A stretch of DNA of 64,000 nt from Gammaproteobacteria bacterium. GTDB lineage: Bacteria; Pseudomonadota; Gammaproteobacteria; Burkholderiales; Burkholderiaceae_B. The position numbers and the translations under genes are program-made. The notes under the pieces are model-generated. The model saw only the letters and a program-made list of their open reading frames with translations, did not search any database and was not told the DNA's origin. Positions 1 through 8,423 of the stretch are shown here, piece by piece. Position 1 is the first letter of the stretch; the number at the start of each line of letters is the position of its first letter. The stretch spans positions 1 to 64,000 of the forward strand of contig JAHIXK010000014.1 in assembly GCA_018815245.1 (NCBI GenBank). The letters run 5' to 3'.

Positions 1-61
1 ATGATAGTGTGCATTCGCATGTGAAAGTAGGACATCGTCAGGCTCTCCAATTCTTAGAAAA

Positions 62-96
62 CCCCGCTCTCCAAAAGAGGCGGGGTTTTTTATTTA
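62..96. terminator. Intrinsic terminator, probably bidirectional
   Basis: A GC-rich hairpin (CCCCGC plus CTC pairing with GAG plus GCGGGG, one bulged T, loop CAAAA) is followed by T6 on the plus strand and by T4 on the minus strand. It lies just past the stop of the minus-strand serine hydrolase and would also end transcription arriving from the left. Confidence 0.75.
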
Positions 97-108
97 ATCA
101 ACTCACAT

Positions 109-1371
109 TTAGTTGTTCAACACACTGCAGTTTGATCCCACTGAAACCAACACTTTGCCAAGAGCCGGTAGGGATCGTGGGTCGAGTGATTTACCGGTAT
201 TCAAGAAGGCAACCGAGATTTCGCGCGCCGGGTCTGCCCAGGTCACAATATTGATCAAGCCTAGGTGACCATATGCTTGGCGTGCCTTGATACCGAACAA
301 AGAAAATACACTTTCACCCAGCATGAATCCATCTGAAAAGCGAATTGGAATCATTAGTGTTTTATCAAGCTTGATAGGGCCAACCGGTTTTGTTGCCGAT
401 GCAATTGTGTTGGTTTCAAAGACTTGTTTACCTTGGTATTCTCCACCATCGAGCATCATTTGATAGAAGCGGCTAACCTCATCGGCTGTGCCATAAATGT
501 TGCCTGCAGGTATGCTGGCGTTCATGAAATCTGCGGTGTTTGAGATGCTGGCAATTTTCTCGAAGTCAATGTTCAGTGCGCGTTTTGCAAGAATATTGAT
601 CGGGAACATTGGCAGGGCGCCGGTGCTGTAGTTAAACGCCGCTAAATCCTGGTGTTTTTTATCAAGGCCGTAAGTGAGGTATTTTGCACCCAGTGGTTTG
701 GCAACAAATTCGTGTAAACATTGTGCAACAGATTTTCCGGTGATGCGTTTGATTATTTCGCCAAGAATGTAGCCGCCGACAATCGCGTGGTAAGCCTGCT
801 GGTTTCCATCGCCATGATTGGTGTAACCAGAGTTAATTAGATCGATCACGCTTTCCCATTTGAACAACAGCGATGGGTGTGGGTTGGAGATCGGGATTTG
901 GGGTACACCGGCACGGTGGGACAAGACCTGTGCAATGGTGATTTTCTCTTTGCCATTGCAGGCGAATTCCGGAATATAGCTTCCCACTGTGTCATTTAGG
1001 TTCAGTTTTCCCAGTTCCTGCAGTTTGTGGACCAGCATTGCAGTGATTGCTTTGGATGCTGAGAACAGGCAAACAGGGGTGTCTGGTGTCATCAATACTT
1101 GATCAACGTCTTGATCGGGGTGGTTGGGGGGCGGGTTGCCCCGCGCATGCCCGATGGATCTTTTCAACACAATTTCACCTTGTCGGCGAATAACCATGGT
1201 CATGCCTGGTTGCAGCCCGGTTCGATAAAAGCTTTCTACGCTATTCCAGATGGCTTCGACGTTGTCGCGTGTCATGCTGACGTCGTATGGACTGATTTCT
1301 GATTTCGTGTCGATTTGCGTGACGGAAACTATGTTTCTTGGAACCTGAACGGTATTTGTTTTTTTGAACAT
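109..1371 (-). CDS. Beta-lactamase-fold serine hydrolase (EstB/class C type)
   Basis: The protein is about 420 residues and belongs to the serine beta-lactamase-like family, which holds esterases, D-aminopeptidases and class C enzymes. The SxxK nucleophile motif is S104-A-S-K107. A Tyr-His-Ala near residues 194-196 sits where the family has YxN, and a GHLG segment near the C-terminus replaces the usual KTG/HTG. There is no obvious signal peptide, so a cytoplasmic esterase fits better than a penicillin-active enzyme. The ATG at 1371 is chosen. A TTG at 1416 would add 15 residues; neither has a clear ribosome binding site. It lies in the same direction as the lipoprotein hydrolase upstream, about 110 bases away. 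The substrate cannot be told. Confidence 0.8.
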   Translation of the reverse strand: MFKKTNTVQVPRNIVSVTQIDTKSEISPYDVSMTRDNVEAIWNSVESFYRTGLQPGMTMVIRRQGEIVLKRSIGHARGNPPPNHPDQDVDQVLMTPDTPVCLFSASKAITAMLVHKLQELGKLNLNDTVGSYIPEFACNGKEKITIAQVLSHRAGVPQIPISNPHPSLLFKWESVIDLINSGYTNHGDGNQQAYHAIVGGYILGEIIKRITGKSVAQCLHEFVAKPLGAKYLTYGLDKKHQDLAAFNYSTGALPMFPINILAKRALNIDFEKIASISNTADFMNASIPAGNIYGTADEVSRFYQMMLDGGEYQGKQVFETNTIASATKPVGPIKLDKTLMIPIRFSDGFMLGESVFSLFGIKARQAYGHLGLINIVTWADPAREISVAFLNTGKSLDPRSLPALGKVLVSVGSNCSVLNN

Positions 1372-1481
1372 AAAAGTGGTTTGTCTCGTTGTAATAAGTA
1401 TTGGTGTAACTTCCAAGTATCATTCCAAGGCAAACCTGCGGTCAATCCAGATTTTAGGGTTGTGTCTCTATGGTGGTGCGT

Positions 1482-2402
1482 CTACGGCTTGGATGTTTGG
1501 GCTGTTTGTTTGGTTTGGTAAATGGTTTTGATGAATTGTTCAATTGGTTTGGTGGTGCTGCCTTTGAAAAACAGCAGGGGTGACAGTGTGCCTACCAAGG
1601 TGATGTGATCTGTGCCTTCGACGCTTTGAAAGGTGGACGCGTTTCCGGCTTTTTGCAGCGCTTGATGAAGTGCTTCGCTGTTTCGTTCTACGCTGACAAG
1701 GGTGTCTGTTTCGGGTGCAAGGATCAACGTTGGTGGGTGTGGTAGCTTGACGTAATCAATGGGTTGGGATTTTGGCGGATAGTTGGGGTGTTCGAACACC
1801 GGCCTTACCTCAGTGTCTTTGATTGGGTAGATGTTGTAGGCACCCGCCAGACCGATTAATCCCTGAATAGAGTTGGTATGTGACACGCCTGCGCCATTGA
1901 GCCAGCGGGCGTCCAGTGCTAGCATGGCGGCGTTGTATGCGCCCGCACTGTGACCCATCATGATGTATTTTTCAGAGGGTTTGTACTTTTGATATTCCTG
2001 TTTGCCAAGTTCGGTTTTCAGGTGTGCGATGCTTTTTGCGCCATCTTCGAGAAAGTCCGGGTATTTGACTTCAGGGTACAGGCGGTAGTTGGGTACGGCT
2101 GTGATGTAGCCCATGGAGGCCAAGCGTCGGCCTACAAATTCGTACTCGGATTTGTCGCCCCTGTTCCAGCTGCCGCCGTAGAAAAATACGATAACGGGAG
2201 TTGTGGCAAATTCCTGGTTGGGTGTGTCTGGCAGATACAAGTCGTATTTCAGCTTTGGGTGTTCACCAAAGGACAGGTTTTCTTTTACGTCAACGGTGTA
2301 AATTTTGGACAGTGAATTAACGACCTGTAGGGCTGAGCAACCGCCAAGTAGGAGTATGGGCAGGACTTTAAGGGTACGAAACAGAGTTTTTGTTGATTTC
2401 AT
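1482..2402 (-). CDS. Alpha/beta-hydrolase lipoprotein (carboxylesterase-like)
   Basis: About 306 residues. The N-terminus is a lipoprotein signal: basic MKSTK start, hydrophobic core and an LGGC lipobox with lipidated Cys22, so a membrane-anchored periplasmic hydrolase is predicted. The body has esterase/lipase landmarks: an oxyanion segment with FYGGSW near residues 74-79 (the HGGG equivalent) and the nucleophile elbow GHSAG with Ser152. A His in GTDH near the C-terminus can complete the triad. The ATG at 2402 gives a textbook lipoprotein signal; a TTG at 2432 would add ten residues in front of it. A carbonyl-ester substrate is inferred from the fold only. Confidence 0.82.
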   Translation of the reverse strand: MKSTKTLFRTLKVLPILLLGGCSALQVVNSLSKIYTVDVKENLSFGEHPKLKYDLYLPDTPNQEFATTPVIVFFYGGSWNRGDKSEYEFVGRRLASMGYITAVPNYRLYPEVKYPDFLEDGAKSIAHLKTELGKQEYQKYKPSEKYIMMGHSAGAYNAAMLALDARWLNGAGVSHTNSIQGLIGLAGAYNIYPIKDTEVRPVFEHPNYPPKSQPIDYVKLPHPPTLILAPETDTLVSVERNSEALHQALQKAGNASTFQSVEGTDHITLVGTLSPLLFFKGSTTKPIEQFIKTIYQTKQTAQTSKP

Positions 2403-2590
2403 GGAATGCTTTGAGGGGCGATGCGCGAACAATGCGTAAGTGAGAATGAACGCTTAATATAAAACACAATTTCAATGCAGTGGGGTATTACCGTATCTCC
2501 CGTTGACTGAAACGCTGTGTGATCATTTTCAGCAAATGATAGACGATTGTTTGTTCAAGCGGTGTTGATTGCGTTTCTCGTTGCCCGGTT

Positions 2591-3475
2591 TCATTTTGTG
2601 TGTTGGCTGATCAAGCCCTGCTCCCAAAGATGCAGGGCTTTTTTTCGTGTGCTATTCCAGCGGTATTGCCCCAGTTCGCCAGTGGCTTGAATGACGCGGT
2701 GGCATGGGATGAGATAGCCAATCGGGTTTTTTGCGATCGCACTGCCTACAGCACGGCTTGCCTTGGGTTTGCCGATGTGTTGGGCGATTTGTTGGTAGCT
2801 GGCAAAGCTTCCGGGTGGGAGGTGCAATAGCGCTTGCCAAACCTGGAGTTGAAAAGGGGTGCCGCGCAGGTGCAGTGTGAATGAGTTTTTTTCGCGGGCG
2901 TTGCTTGAGAAAATTTCGTTGATTGTTGTGTGTGCTTTCGAGTTCGATTCTTGCAGTTGGGCTTTGGGGTAGAGCTGGGCGATGCCCGCCCGCCATTGTT
3001 CGTAATCAAGCGTTTCTGTCTCAAATTCCAGGCTGTTGATGCCTTTCGATGTAAGGCAAACAAAAGTGTTGCCGAGTGGGCTGGCGGCTTGGCCAAGTGT
3101 AAAAATTTGACCTTCGCCAAGTTGTTTGATTTCACCCGGGGTGAGTGCTTCGAATTTCAGCATCAATTGATGCAGTTTGCTGGTGCTTTTGAAGCCGAGT
3201 TCCATGGATGCGGACAGGGTGGTATGGCCCGTTTGTAACAGTGTTCTGGCGTGGTCTTTTTGCAAGCTTTGAAAAAATTGTTTTGGGCTGATGCCCGCCC
3301 AAGTTGTGAACAGCCTTTGCAAGTAAAAGGGGGAAATGTTCAACTGGTCTGCAAGCGTCACCAACTGTAGCTCGCAGTGGTCGGCGATGTTGATTTGATT
3401 GATGGCGCTGTTCTCGAGGATTCGGATGGCTTGCTCGATCAAGCGGTAATGGGAGCCGGTTTCAAATTGTGTCAT
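2591..3475 (-). CDS. AraC-type regulator fused to methylated-DNA-protein cysteine methyltransferase
   Basis: 294 residues. Residues about 10-115 form an AraC-type double helix-turn-helix. Residues about 130-290 form an O6-alkylguanine-DNA alkyltransferase with the acceptor motif P257-C258-H259-R260-V261 and an Asn-Arg hinge region around residue 240. Alkyl groups are transferred from O6-methylguanine to Cys258. The order matches the C-terminal two thirds of E. coli Ada, but the N-terminal zinc and phosphotriester-repair domain is absent (E. coli Ada is 354 residues), so the methyl-phosphotriester switch that activates Ada is missing. It is transcribed away from the DUF1302 gene. The start at 3475 is an ATG. 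Whether it still regulates transcription is unknown. Confidence 0.9.
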   Translation of the reverse strand: MTQFETGSHYRLIEQAIRILENSAINQINIADHCELQLVTLADQLNISPFYLQRLFTTWAGISPKQFFQSLQKDHARTLLQTGHTTLSASMELGFKSTSKLHQLMLKFEALTPGEIKQLGEGQIFTLGQAASPLGNTFVCLTSKGINSLEFETETLDYEQWRAGIAQLYPKAQLQESNSKAHTTINEIFSSNAREKNSFTLHLRGTPFQLQVWQALLHLPPGSFASYQQIAQHIGKPKASRAVGSAIAKNPIGYLIPCHRVIQATGELGQYRWNSTRKKALHLWEQGLISQHTK

Positions 3476-3756
3476 GGTGGTGTGCTGAAGGCTTATTCAT
3501 TTTGTCAGTCTCATTCTTACATGGTGTGGGGGCAATCTGTTTCTTGCAGAGTTCGTCAGTTGGGTGCAAAGTAAGGTTGAAATTTACTCACAAGTTACAT
3601 TGTTTGCTACGGTGCTTTTCTATTTCTTGTGGGTATTCTTCGATTTGTGAATCTAAATGGAGTGTGTCTTGGTATCAGGGGTATAAATTACACACATTAG
3701 ATTCGTTACCCAGCCACATGCTAGAGAGGCCAAAAATGGCCCTGAGGAGACAAAAC

Positions 3757-5739
3757 ATGGCCGGTTTTCTACCCAAGAATGCCACGCTTTCATTCGCTAT
3801 TGCTTCTGCCCTTGTTTCGATGCACGGTTTGTCCGTTGCTGCGGGTTCCTTTGATGGCCCTGCTGGCATAGAGGGGCGCTGGGCAATGGAGGTGACGGTG
3901 GGGGCTTCCATGCGAACCAAGGACGCTGACGAATCTCTGGTTTTCATCGGAAACGGTGGTACTGCCTCTAGCGGTACTGTGGACGACGGTAACCTGAATT
4001 ACAACAAGGGTGATGTCATCAATGCTGTGGCCAAAGCGGTTGGTGAGCTGGAGCTGAAAAAGGACAATGTCGGCGTTTTTCTGCGGGCAAAGGCTTTTTC
4101 TGACTTCCACAACCGTAGCAACAAGGTGCCACATGGTTCATCGAATAATGCTTATCGCCCAAATGAGCCGTTGAATGACGACGGGTTTGAGAAGGGCACA
4201 AAATTTGAAGATGCCCAGTTTCTTGATACCTACGCTTTCGCGGATTTTGAGCCTTTTGGCAAACCGCTGACGGTGAAGCTGGGTAACCAAGTTGTTACCT
4301 GGGGTGAGGCCTTGTTCGTGTTGGGTGGTGTGAACCAGTATTCGAACTTTGATGCTGCGGCGCTTCGCAGGCCCGGTGTGCAGTTGAAAGAAGTGTTCCT
4401 TCCCTTGCCTCAGATTTACGGAAACATTCAGGCAACTGATGCTCTTTCCATTGAGTCTTTTGTTCAGTTGAACCACGAGAAGGTGGTGATTGACGGCTGC
4501 GGCACTTATTTCTCACCCGCAGACTTGTTGAATTGTAATTTTCAGGGATCACCCGTTAACCCCGGTGTGTTGGACGTGGGTGGCAATGAAATTGATTTCA
4601 CAGGATACAACGATCGCGAGAGTTTTGAGGGTGGTGGCACGGTTACGGTCAATGGAAGCCCGTTTGATACATCGACGACGAGTGGGGCTTCTGGGTTGTC
4701 CGGAGTGCTTGCTGGCTTGACTGGTTTGCCCACTGACTTGGGTAATTTGAATTTCAGAATGGCGCAGTTGGCCGATCGCCGTGCGAAAGACACTGGGCAG
4801 GTTGGTTTGGCCGCTCGCTACTACGCAGGTGAAATTGGCACGGAGTTTGGTGCGTATCTGGTTAATTATCACCAACGCATTCCAAACTTGGGTTTGGTGA
4901 AGACACCTTCGAACTACGAGGGATCTATCTTCAATGGTCTTGAGGCGGGTGGACAAAGTGTGGTTAATCCGCTTTCGTACTTCTTCGACTATGGCAAGGA
5001 AAACATTCAGGTGGCCGGTGTGTCGGCTGCCACAGAACTGTTTGGTTTCTCGGTGTTTGGTGAGATGAGTTACACCAAGGATTACCCGGCAGGCTACAAC
5101 ACGGTTGATTTGATCAAGGGTGGTGCCACGGGCGATGGGCCACTGGGTCGATATGGTGACAATGACCAGTTCCCGGAAGGGTCAGTTCTGGACGGTTTCA
5201 AGCCTCTGGACAAAATCCAGATGCAGGTGTCGACGATCAAGTTGTTCCCCCGTCGTTTGGGTGCGAGTTCGGTTGCCTTGGTTGCTGAGGTGGGTGCGCA
5301 GATTTGGCGCGGTATCGGTGATCCCTTCACCAGCGAGCGTTTTGGCCGTTCGCCAGCGTTTGGCGCAGGTGCTCACCAAACATATAACGGCGGCACTTGC
5401 GATCGTAGCGTGAACCCGAACACCAACAATTGTGTGGTGGATGGGTACGCAACTGAAACCGCTTTTGGTTATCGTGTGTTGTCTGTTATTACCTACCCCG
5501 ATGCGCTGTACGGCGTGACCCTTCAGCCACGGTTGTTTTTCTCACATGATTTTAAGGGTTATTCCGCAGATGGCGTGTTCCTTGAGGACAGAATGAACTT
5601 GGGCCTGGGTTTGAGAGCTGAAATTCAGTCTGCCAAGTACTTTGCTGAAGTGAATTACAGCATGTTCAATGATGAGGCTTATTTCGATCCATTCAAAGAC
5701 AGGGACTTCCTTTCTTTGGTATTGGGCGCCAACCTGTAA
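3757..5739 (+). CDS. DUF1302 family outer-membrane protein
   Basis: 660 residues from the ATG at 3757, which has a strong GAGGAG ribosome binding site seven bases upstream and opens with a signal peptide (polar start, hydrophobic run, cleavage near AVAAG at about residue 29). In-frame codons further upstream lack such a site. The mature part is rich in alternating polar and aromatic residues with Gly/Asn loops, as in a beta-barrel, and fits family DUF1302. Members often sit beside DUF1329 genes in clusters for breakdown or transport of steroids, terpenes and other hydrophobic compounds. A pore or receptor role in the outer membrane is inferred. It is the first of four tightly linked genes. 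The 281 bases in front hold an AT-rich stretch with TATAAA at 3682 that may be a -10 element, without a convincing -35. Confidence 0.85.
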   Translation: MAGFLPKNATLSFAIASALVSMHGLSVAAGSFDGPAGIEGRWAMEVTVGASMRTKDADESLVFIGNGGTASSGTVDDGNLNYNKGDVINAVAKAVGELELKKDNVGVFLRAKAFSDFHNRSNKVPHGSSNNAYRPNEPLNDDGFEKGTKFEDAQFLDTYAFADFEPFGKPLTVKLGNQVVTWGEALFVLGGVNQYSNFDAAALRRPGVQLKEVFLPLPQIYGNIQATDALSIESFVQLNHEKVVIDGCGTYFSPADLLNCNFQGSPVNPGVLDVGGNEIDFTGYNDRESFEGGGTVTVNGSPFDTSTTSGASGLSGVLAGLTGLPTDLGNLNFRMAQLADRRAKDTGQVGLAARYYAGEIGTEFGAYLVNYHQRIPNLGLVKTPSNYEGSIFNGLEAGGQSVVNPLSYFFDYGKENIQVAGVSAATELFGFSVFGEMSYTKDYPAGYNTVDLIKGGATGDGPLGRYGDNDQFPEGSVLDGFKPLDKIQMQVSTIKLFPRRLGASSVALVAEVGAQIWRGIGDPFTSERFGRSPAFGAGAHQTYNGGTCDRSVNPNTNNCVVDGYATETAFGYRVLSVITYPDALYGVTLQPRLFFSHDFKGYSADGVFLEDRMNLGLGLRAEIQSAKYFAEVNYSMFNDEAYFDPFKDRDFLSLVLGANL

Positions 5740-5794
5740 AAGGTGGAAATTTGAAGATGGGCCTGACAAAAGGTGTTTTTAGGAGATTGATTAA

Positions 5795-7138
5795 ATGAAA
5801 TCTAGCAAGATTAAGCAGTTGGCCGTGTCCCTGGCCGTGCTTGGAAGTGGTTTGGCAATGCAGGCGCATGCGGCAGACTTCTCCAAGTTGGGCGCATCAC
5901 TGACCCCTGTGGGTGCAGAAAAAGCAGGCAATGCCGAGGGCACGATTCCAGAATGGAAAGGCGGAATCAGCAAGCCGCCTGCTGGTTTTTCCCCAAGCAA
6001 GGGTTATCTGGACCCGTTTGCTTCCGAGAAGCCGATTTTGACCATCAGTGCGGCCAACATGGCTGAGCACAAGGACAAATTGGCGGCGGGACAGATGGAG
6101 ATGATGAAGCGCTATCCCACGTACAAAATGAATGTGTACCCCACCCAGCGCACAGCGGCTTTCCGTGCGGATGTGTACAAGTATGCCAAAGACGAGGCGG
6201 CCAATATCAAGCTGGCTGAAGGCGGCAATGGTATTGTCAATTTGAAGAAGTCGAACGTGCCGTTCCCGATCCCGACTGAGGGCGTACAGGTGATCTGGAA
6301 CCACATCATGCGTGATCTGGGTGGTTCAATTACCCGACACTCTGCCGATTTTCCGGTGCAAACCAACGGTAGTTTCACTGTGGGCAAACGAACGGAGACA
6401 ATTTCGTATGCTTCATACATGGACGATCCTGAGCCAAACCGTATTTTCTATTATCTGAACCAGACCACAGCACCCGCGAATGCAGCGGGTGAGGTGGCTT
6501 TGGTGCATGAGCCTTTGGATCAGGTGAAGGAACCACGCTTGGCCTGGCAATACAATCCAGGGCAGCGCCGTGTAATTCGTGCACCTGAACTGGCCTACGA
6601 TTCACCAGGTATTGGTGCGGACGGCCTGCGTACGAACGATGACTTCAACGCTTACAACGGAGCACCTGACCGCTACAACTGGAAGCTGGTTGGCAAGAAG
6701 GAAATGTATGTGGGCTACAACAACTACAAGTTGACTAGCAAGGCCTTGAAGTACGACGATATCGTCAAGCCAAATCATATGAACCCGGATCACCTGCGTT
6801 ACGAGCTGCACCGGGTTTGGGTTGTTGAGGGAACCTTGAAGTCGGGCGCGCGCCATATTTACTCCAAGCGTGTGTTCTACGTGGATGAGGATTCTTGGGC
6901 GATTTTGCACGGTGACCAGTACGATGCACGTGGCGGTTTGTGGCGTGTTCGCGAGGTGTTCGGTGTGCAGCTGTATGACGCGCCAACGTTTGGCCCTGCT
7001 GGTGAGGTGATTTACGATCTTCAGGCTCGCCGTTATTTGGTAAACGCATTGACTAACGAAGAAAAGCCTATCGAGTTTGGCAAGAAGTATTCGACAGCTG
7101 ATTTCTCGACCGCTGCTTTGCGTCGCATGGGCAGGTAA
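5795..7138 (+). CDS. DUF1329 family periplasmic protein
   Basis: 447 residues with a clear signal peptide (MKSSKIKQ, hydrophobic core, AHA-A cleavage near residue 27). An AGGAG ribosome binding site lies close upstream of the ATG. The family is DUF1329, thought to have a lipoprotein-carrier-like (LolA/LolB) half-barrel suited to binding hydrophobic ligands. DUF1302 and DUF1329 genes are found together in many proteobacteria, supporting a shared envelope task. It lies 55 bases after the DUF1302 gene and is followed by an intrinsic terminator and then the YCF48-like gene, so the second half of the cluster may be transcribed at a lower level. Ligand unknown. Confidence 0.88.
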   Translation: MKSSKIKQLAVSLAVLGSGLAMQAHAADFSKLGASLTPVGAEKAGNAEGTIPEWKGGISKPPAGFSPSKGYLDPFASEKPILTISAANMAEHKDKLAAGQMEMMKRYPTYKMNVYPTQRTAAFRADVYKYAKDEAANIKLAEGGNGIVNLKKSNVPFPIPTEGVQVIWNHIMRDLGGSITRHSADFPVQTNGSFTVGKRTETISYASYMDDPEPNRIFYYLNQTTAPANAAGEVALVHEPLDQVKEPRLAWQYNPGQRRVIRAPELAYDSPGIGADGLRTNDDFNAYNGAPDRYNWKLVGKKEMYVGYNNYKLTSKALKYDDIVKPNHMNPDHLRYELHRVWVVEGTLKSGARHIYSKRVFYVDEDSWAILHGDQYDARGGLWRVREVFGVQLYDAPTFGPAGEVIYDLQARRYLVNALTNEEKPIEFGKKYSTADFSTAALRRMGR

Positions 7139-7203
7139 TGATCGGCCACGTGGCGGGCAATTTTGCTTGCCGGGCGGTTTTTCGAATCTGGAATTGTATT
7201 CAG

Positions 7204-7234
7204 CCCAGGGAAATTAAATTCCCTGGGTTTTTTT
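7204..7234 (+). terminator. Intrinsic terminator inside the DUF1302-RND cluster
   Basis: Stem CCCAGGGAA/TTCCCTGGG around a TTAAA loop, followed by seven T. It sits between the DUF1329 and YCF48-like genes and so may set the ratio of the first two products to the last two. Confidence 0.8.
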
Positions 7235-7248
7235 AAATTGGAGATGGC

Positions 7249-8409
7249 ATGAGTAAGCCACTGTTGCGTGTTGGATTGTTTGCACTTGGTTTGTGTGTAA
7301 GTCAGTTCAGTTACGCGTTGAAGGATCCACTGGATTTGCCCGCCATGCAGGCGCCGAAGGCCGCGAAAGCGCTGGCGCTGAATGTGACCTCTTTGGGCTC
7401 GAATGTGTTGATGGTGGGTGAGCGCGGTATTGTGTTGAAGCGTGATTTTGCCGCAGTCGATGCCGCGCAAGGTGTAAAAGACAGTGAGGGCAAGGTGTGG
7501 ACTCAGGCCAAGGTGCCAGTGTCTGTGAACCTGACGGGTGTTGTGTTTGTGAATGAGACACTGGCTTTTGTGGTTGGCCACGATGGTGTGGTGTTGAAGT
7601 CGACCGATGCGGGTGCGACCTGGAGCAAGGTGTTCGATGGTATCAAGGCCAATGAGCAGGTTGTTGCGGCCGCCAAGAAGAAGATGGAGGACATTCAACG
7701 TCGATATGACGCGGCCAGCGCTGCTGAGCAAGACAAGATGAATGAAGCGCTGGAGGCAGCAACCTTTGCGTTCGAAGATGCCGAGGCGGGTGCACGTTTT
7801 GGACCGGCTCGCCCCATGCTGGACGTTTGGTTTAAAGATCCCAACACCGGTTGGGTGGTCGGCAGTTACGGGCAAATTTTCGAAACTGTTGACGGTGGTA
7901 CCAACTGGACTTTGATCGCCGATCGCTTGAATAACCCGGATTTCAGGCATTACAACGGTTTGTATGGCGATGAAACCGGATTATTGCTGATTGCTGGCGA
8001 GGCAGGTCGAATTTACAGGTCGAATAACTTTGGCGCCACTTGGGAACGAATGGACACGGGTTATATCGGTCATTTTTATGGGACGGCCGTGATGCGCAAT
8101 TCGGCAGGCGAGCCCATTGTGTTCGCCTACGGTTTTGGCGGCAATGTATATCGCTTGGGTGCAGGTGCCACGCAATGGTGGAAGTTGAATAGCCCTAGCA
8201 AGGAAAGTTTTGTTCAGGGTTTGACCGTGGACAATGTGGTGTTGTTTGTTGATCAGAAGGGCCGCCTGGTGTCGGCTGATGAAAGTGGCACTGTGCTGAA
8301 AATGGTGTCAAGTGCCGAGGGCAAGCCTGTGACTGGTATGGCCCAAGTGAACAAAACATTGGTGTTGAGCGGTCAAAATGGCCCGCGAACCCTTGATCTG
8401 CCACGTTAA
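7249..8409 (+). CDS. YCF48/BNR-repeat beta-propeller protein, exported
   Basis: 386 residues with a signal peptide ending near SYA-L (residue 23). The mature protein carries repeats of the BNR/YCF48 type, with blocks such as VLKSTDAGATW, IFETVDGGTNW and IYRSNNFGATWERM, giving a beta-propeller like the photosystem II assembly factor family. In non-photosynthetic bacteria such proteins are often coded next to MMPL/RND permeases of this type. The segment at about residues 138-180 is helical and charged and interrupts the propeller. A GGAG ribosome binding site precedes the ATG. It ends 14 bases before the permease gene, so the two are almost surely co-translated partners. Confidence 0.85.
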   Translation: MSKPLLRVGLFALGLCVSQFSYALKDPLDLPAMQAPKAAKALALNVTSLGSNVLMVGERGIVLKRDFAAVDAAQGVKDSEGKVWTQAKVPVSVNLTGVVFVNETLAFVVGHDGVVLKSTDAGATWSKVFDGIKANEQVVAAAKKKMEDIQRRYDAASAAEQDKMNEALEAATFAFEDAEAGARFGPARPMLDVWFKDPNTGWVVGSYGQIFETVDGGTNWTLIADRLNNPDFRHYNGLYGDETGLLLIAGEAGRIYRSNNFGATWERMDTGYIGHFYGTAVMRNSAGEPIVFAYGFGGNVYRLGAGATQWWKLNSPSKESFVQGLTVDNVVLFVDQKGRLVSADESGTVLKMVSSAEGKPVTGMAQVNKTLVLSGQNGPRTLDLPR

Positions 8410-8423
8410 CCGGATGAATTGTC

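Noticed and set aside
2612..2647. Plus-strand hairpin with a T-tract (AGCCCTGC/GCAGGGCT)
   Set aside because: It lies inside the 3' end of the minus-strand Ada-like gene, and no plus-strand gene ends here; the minus strand lacks a T-tract after the stem.
7033..7950. 305-codon open frame on the minus strand
   Set aside because: Antisense to the DUF1329 and YCF48-like genes and across a terminator; His/Arg/Gln-rich with no domain.
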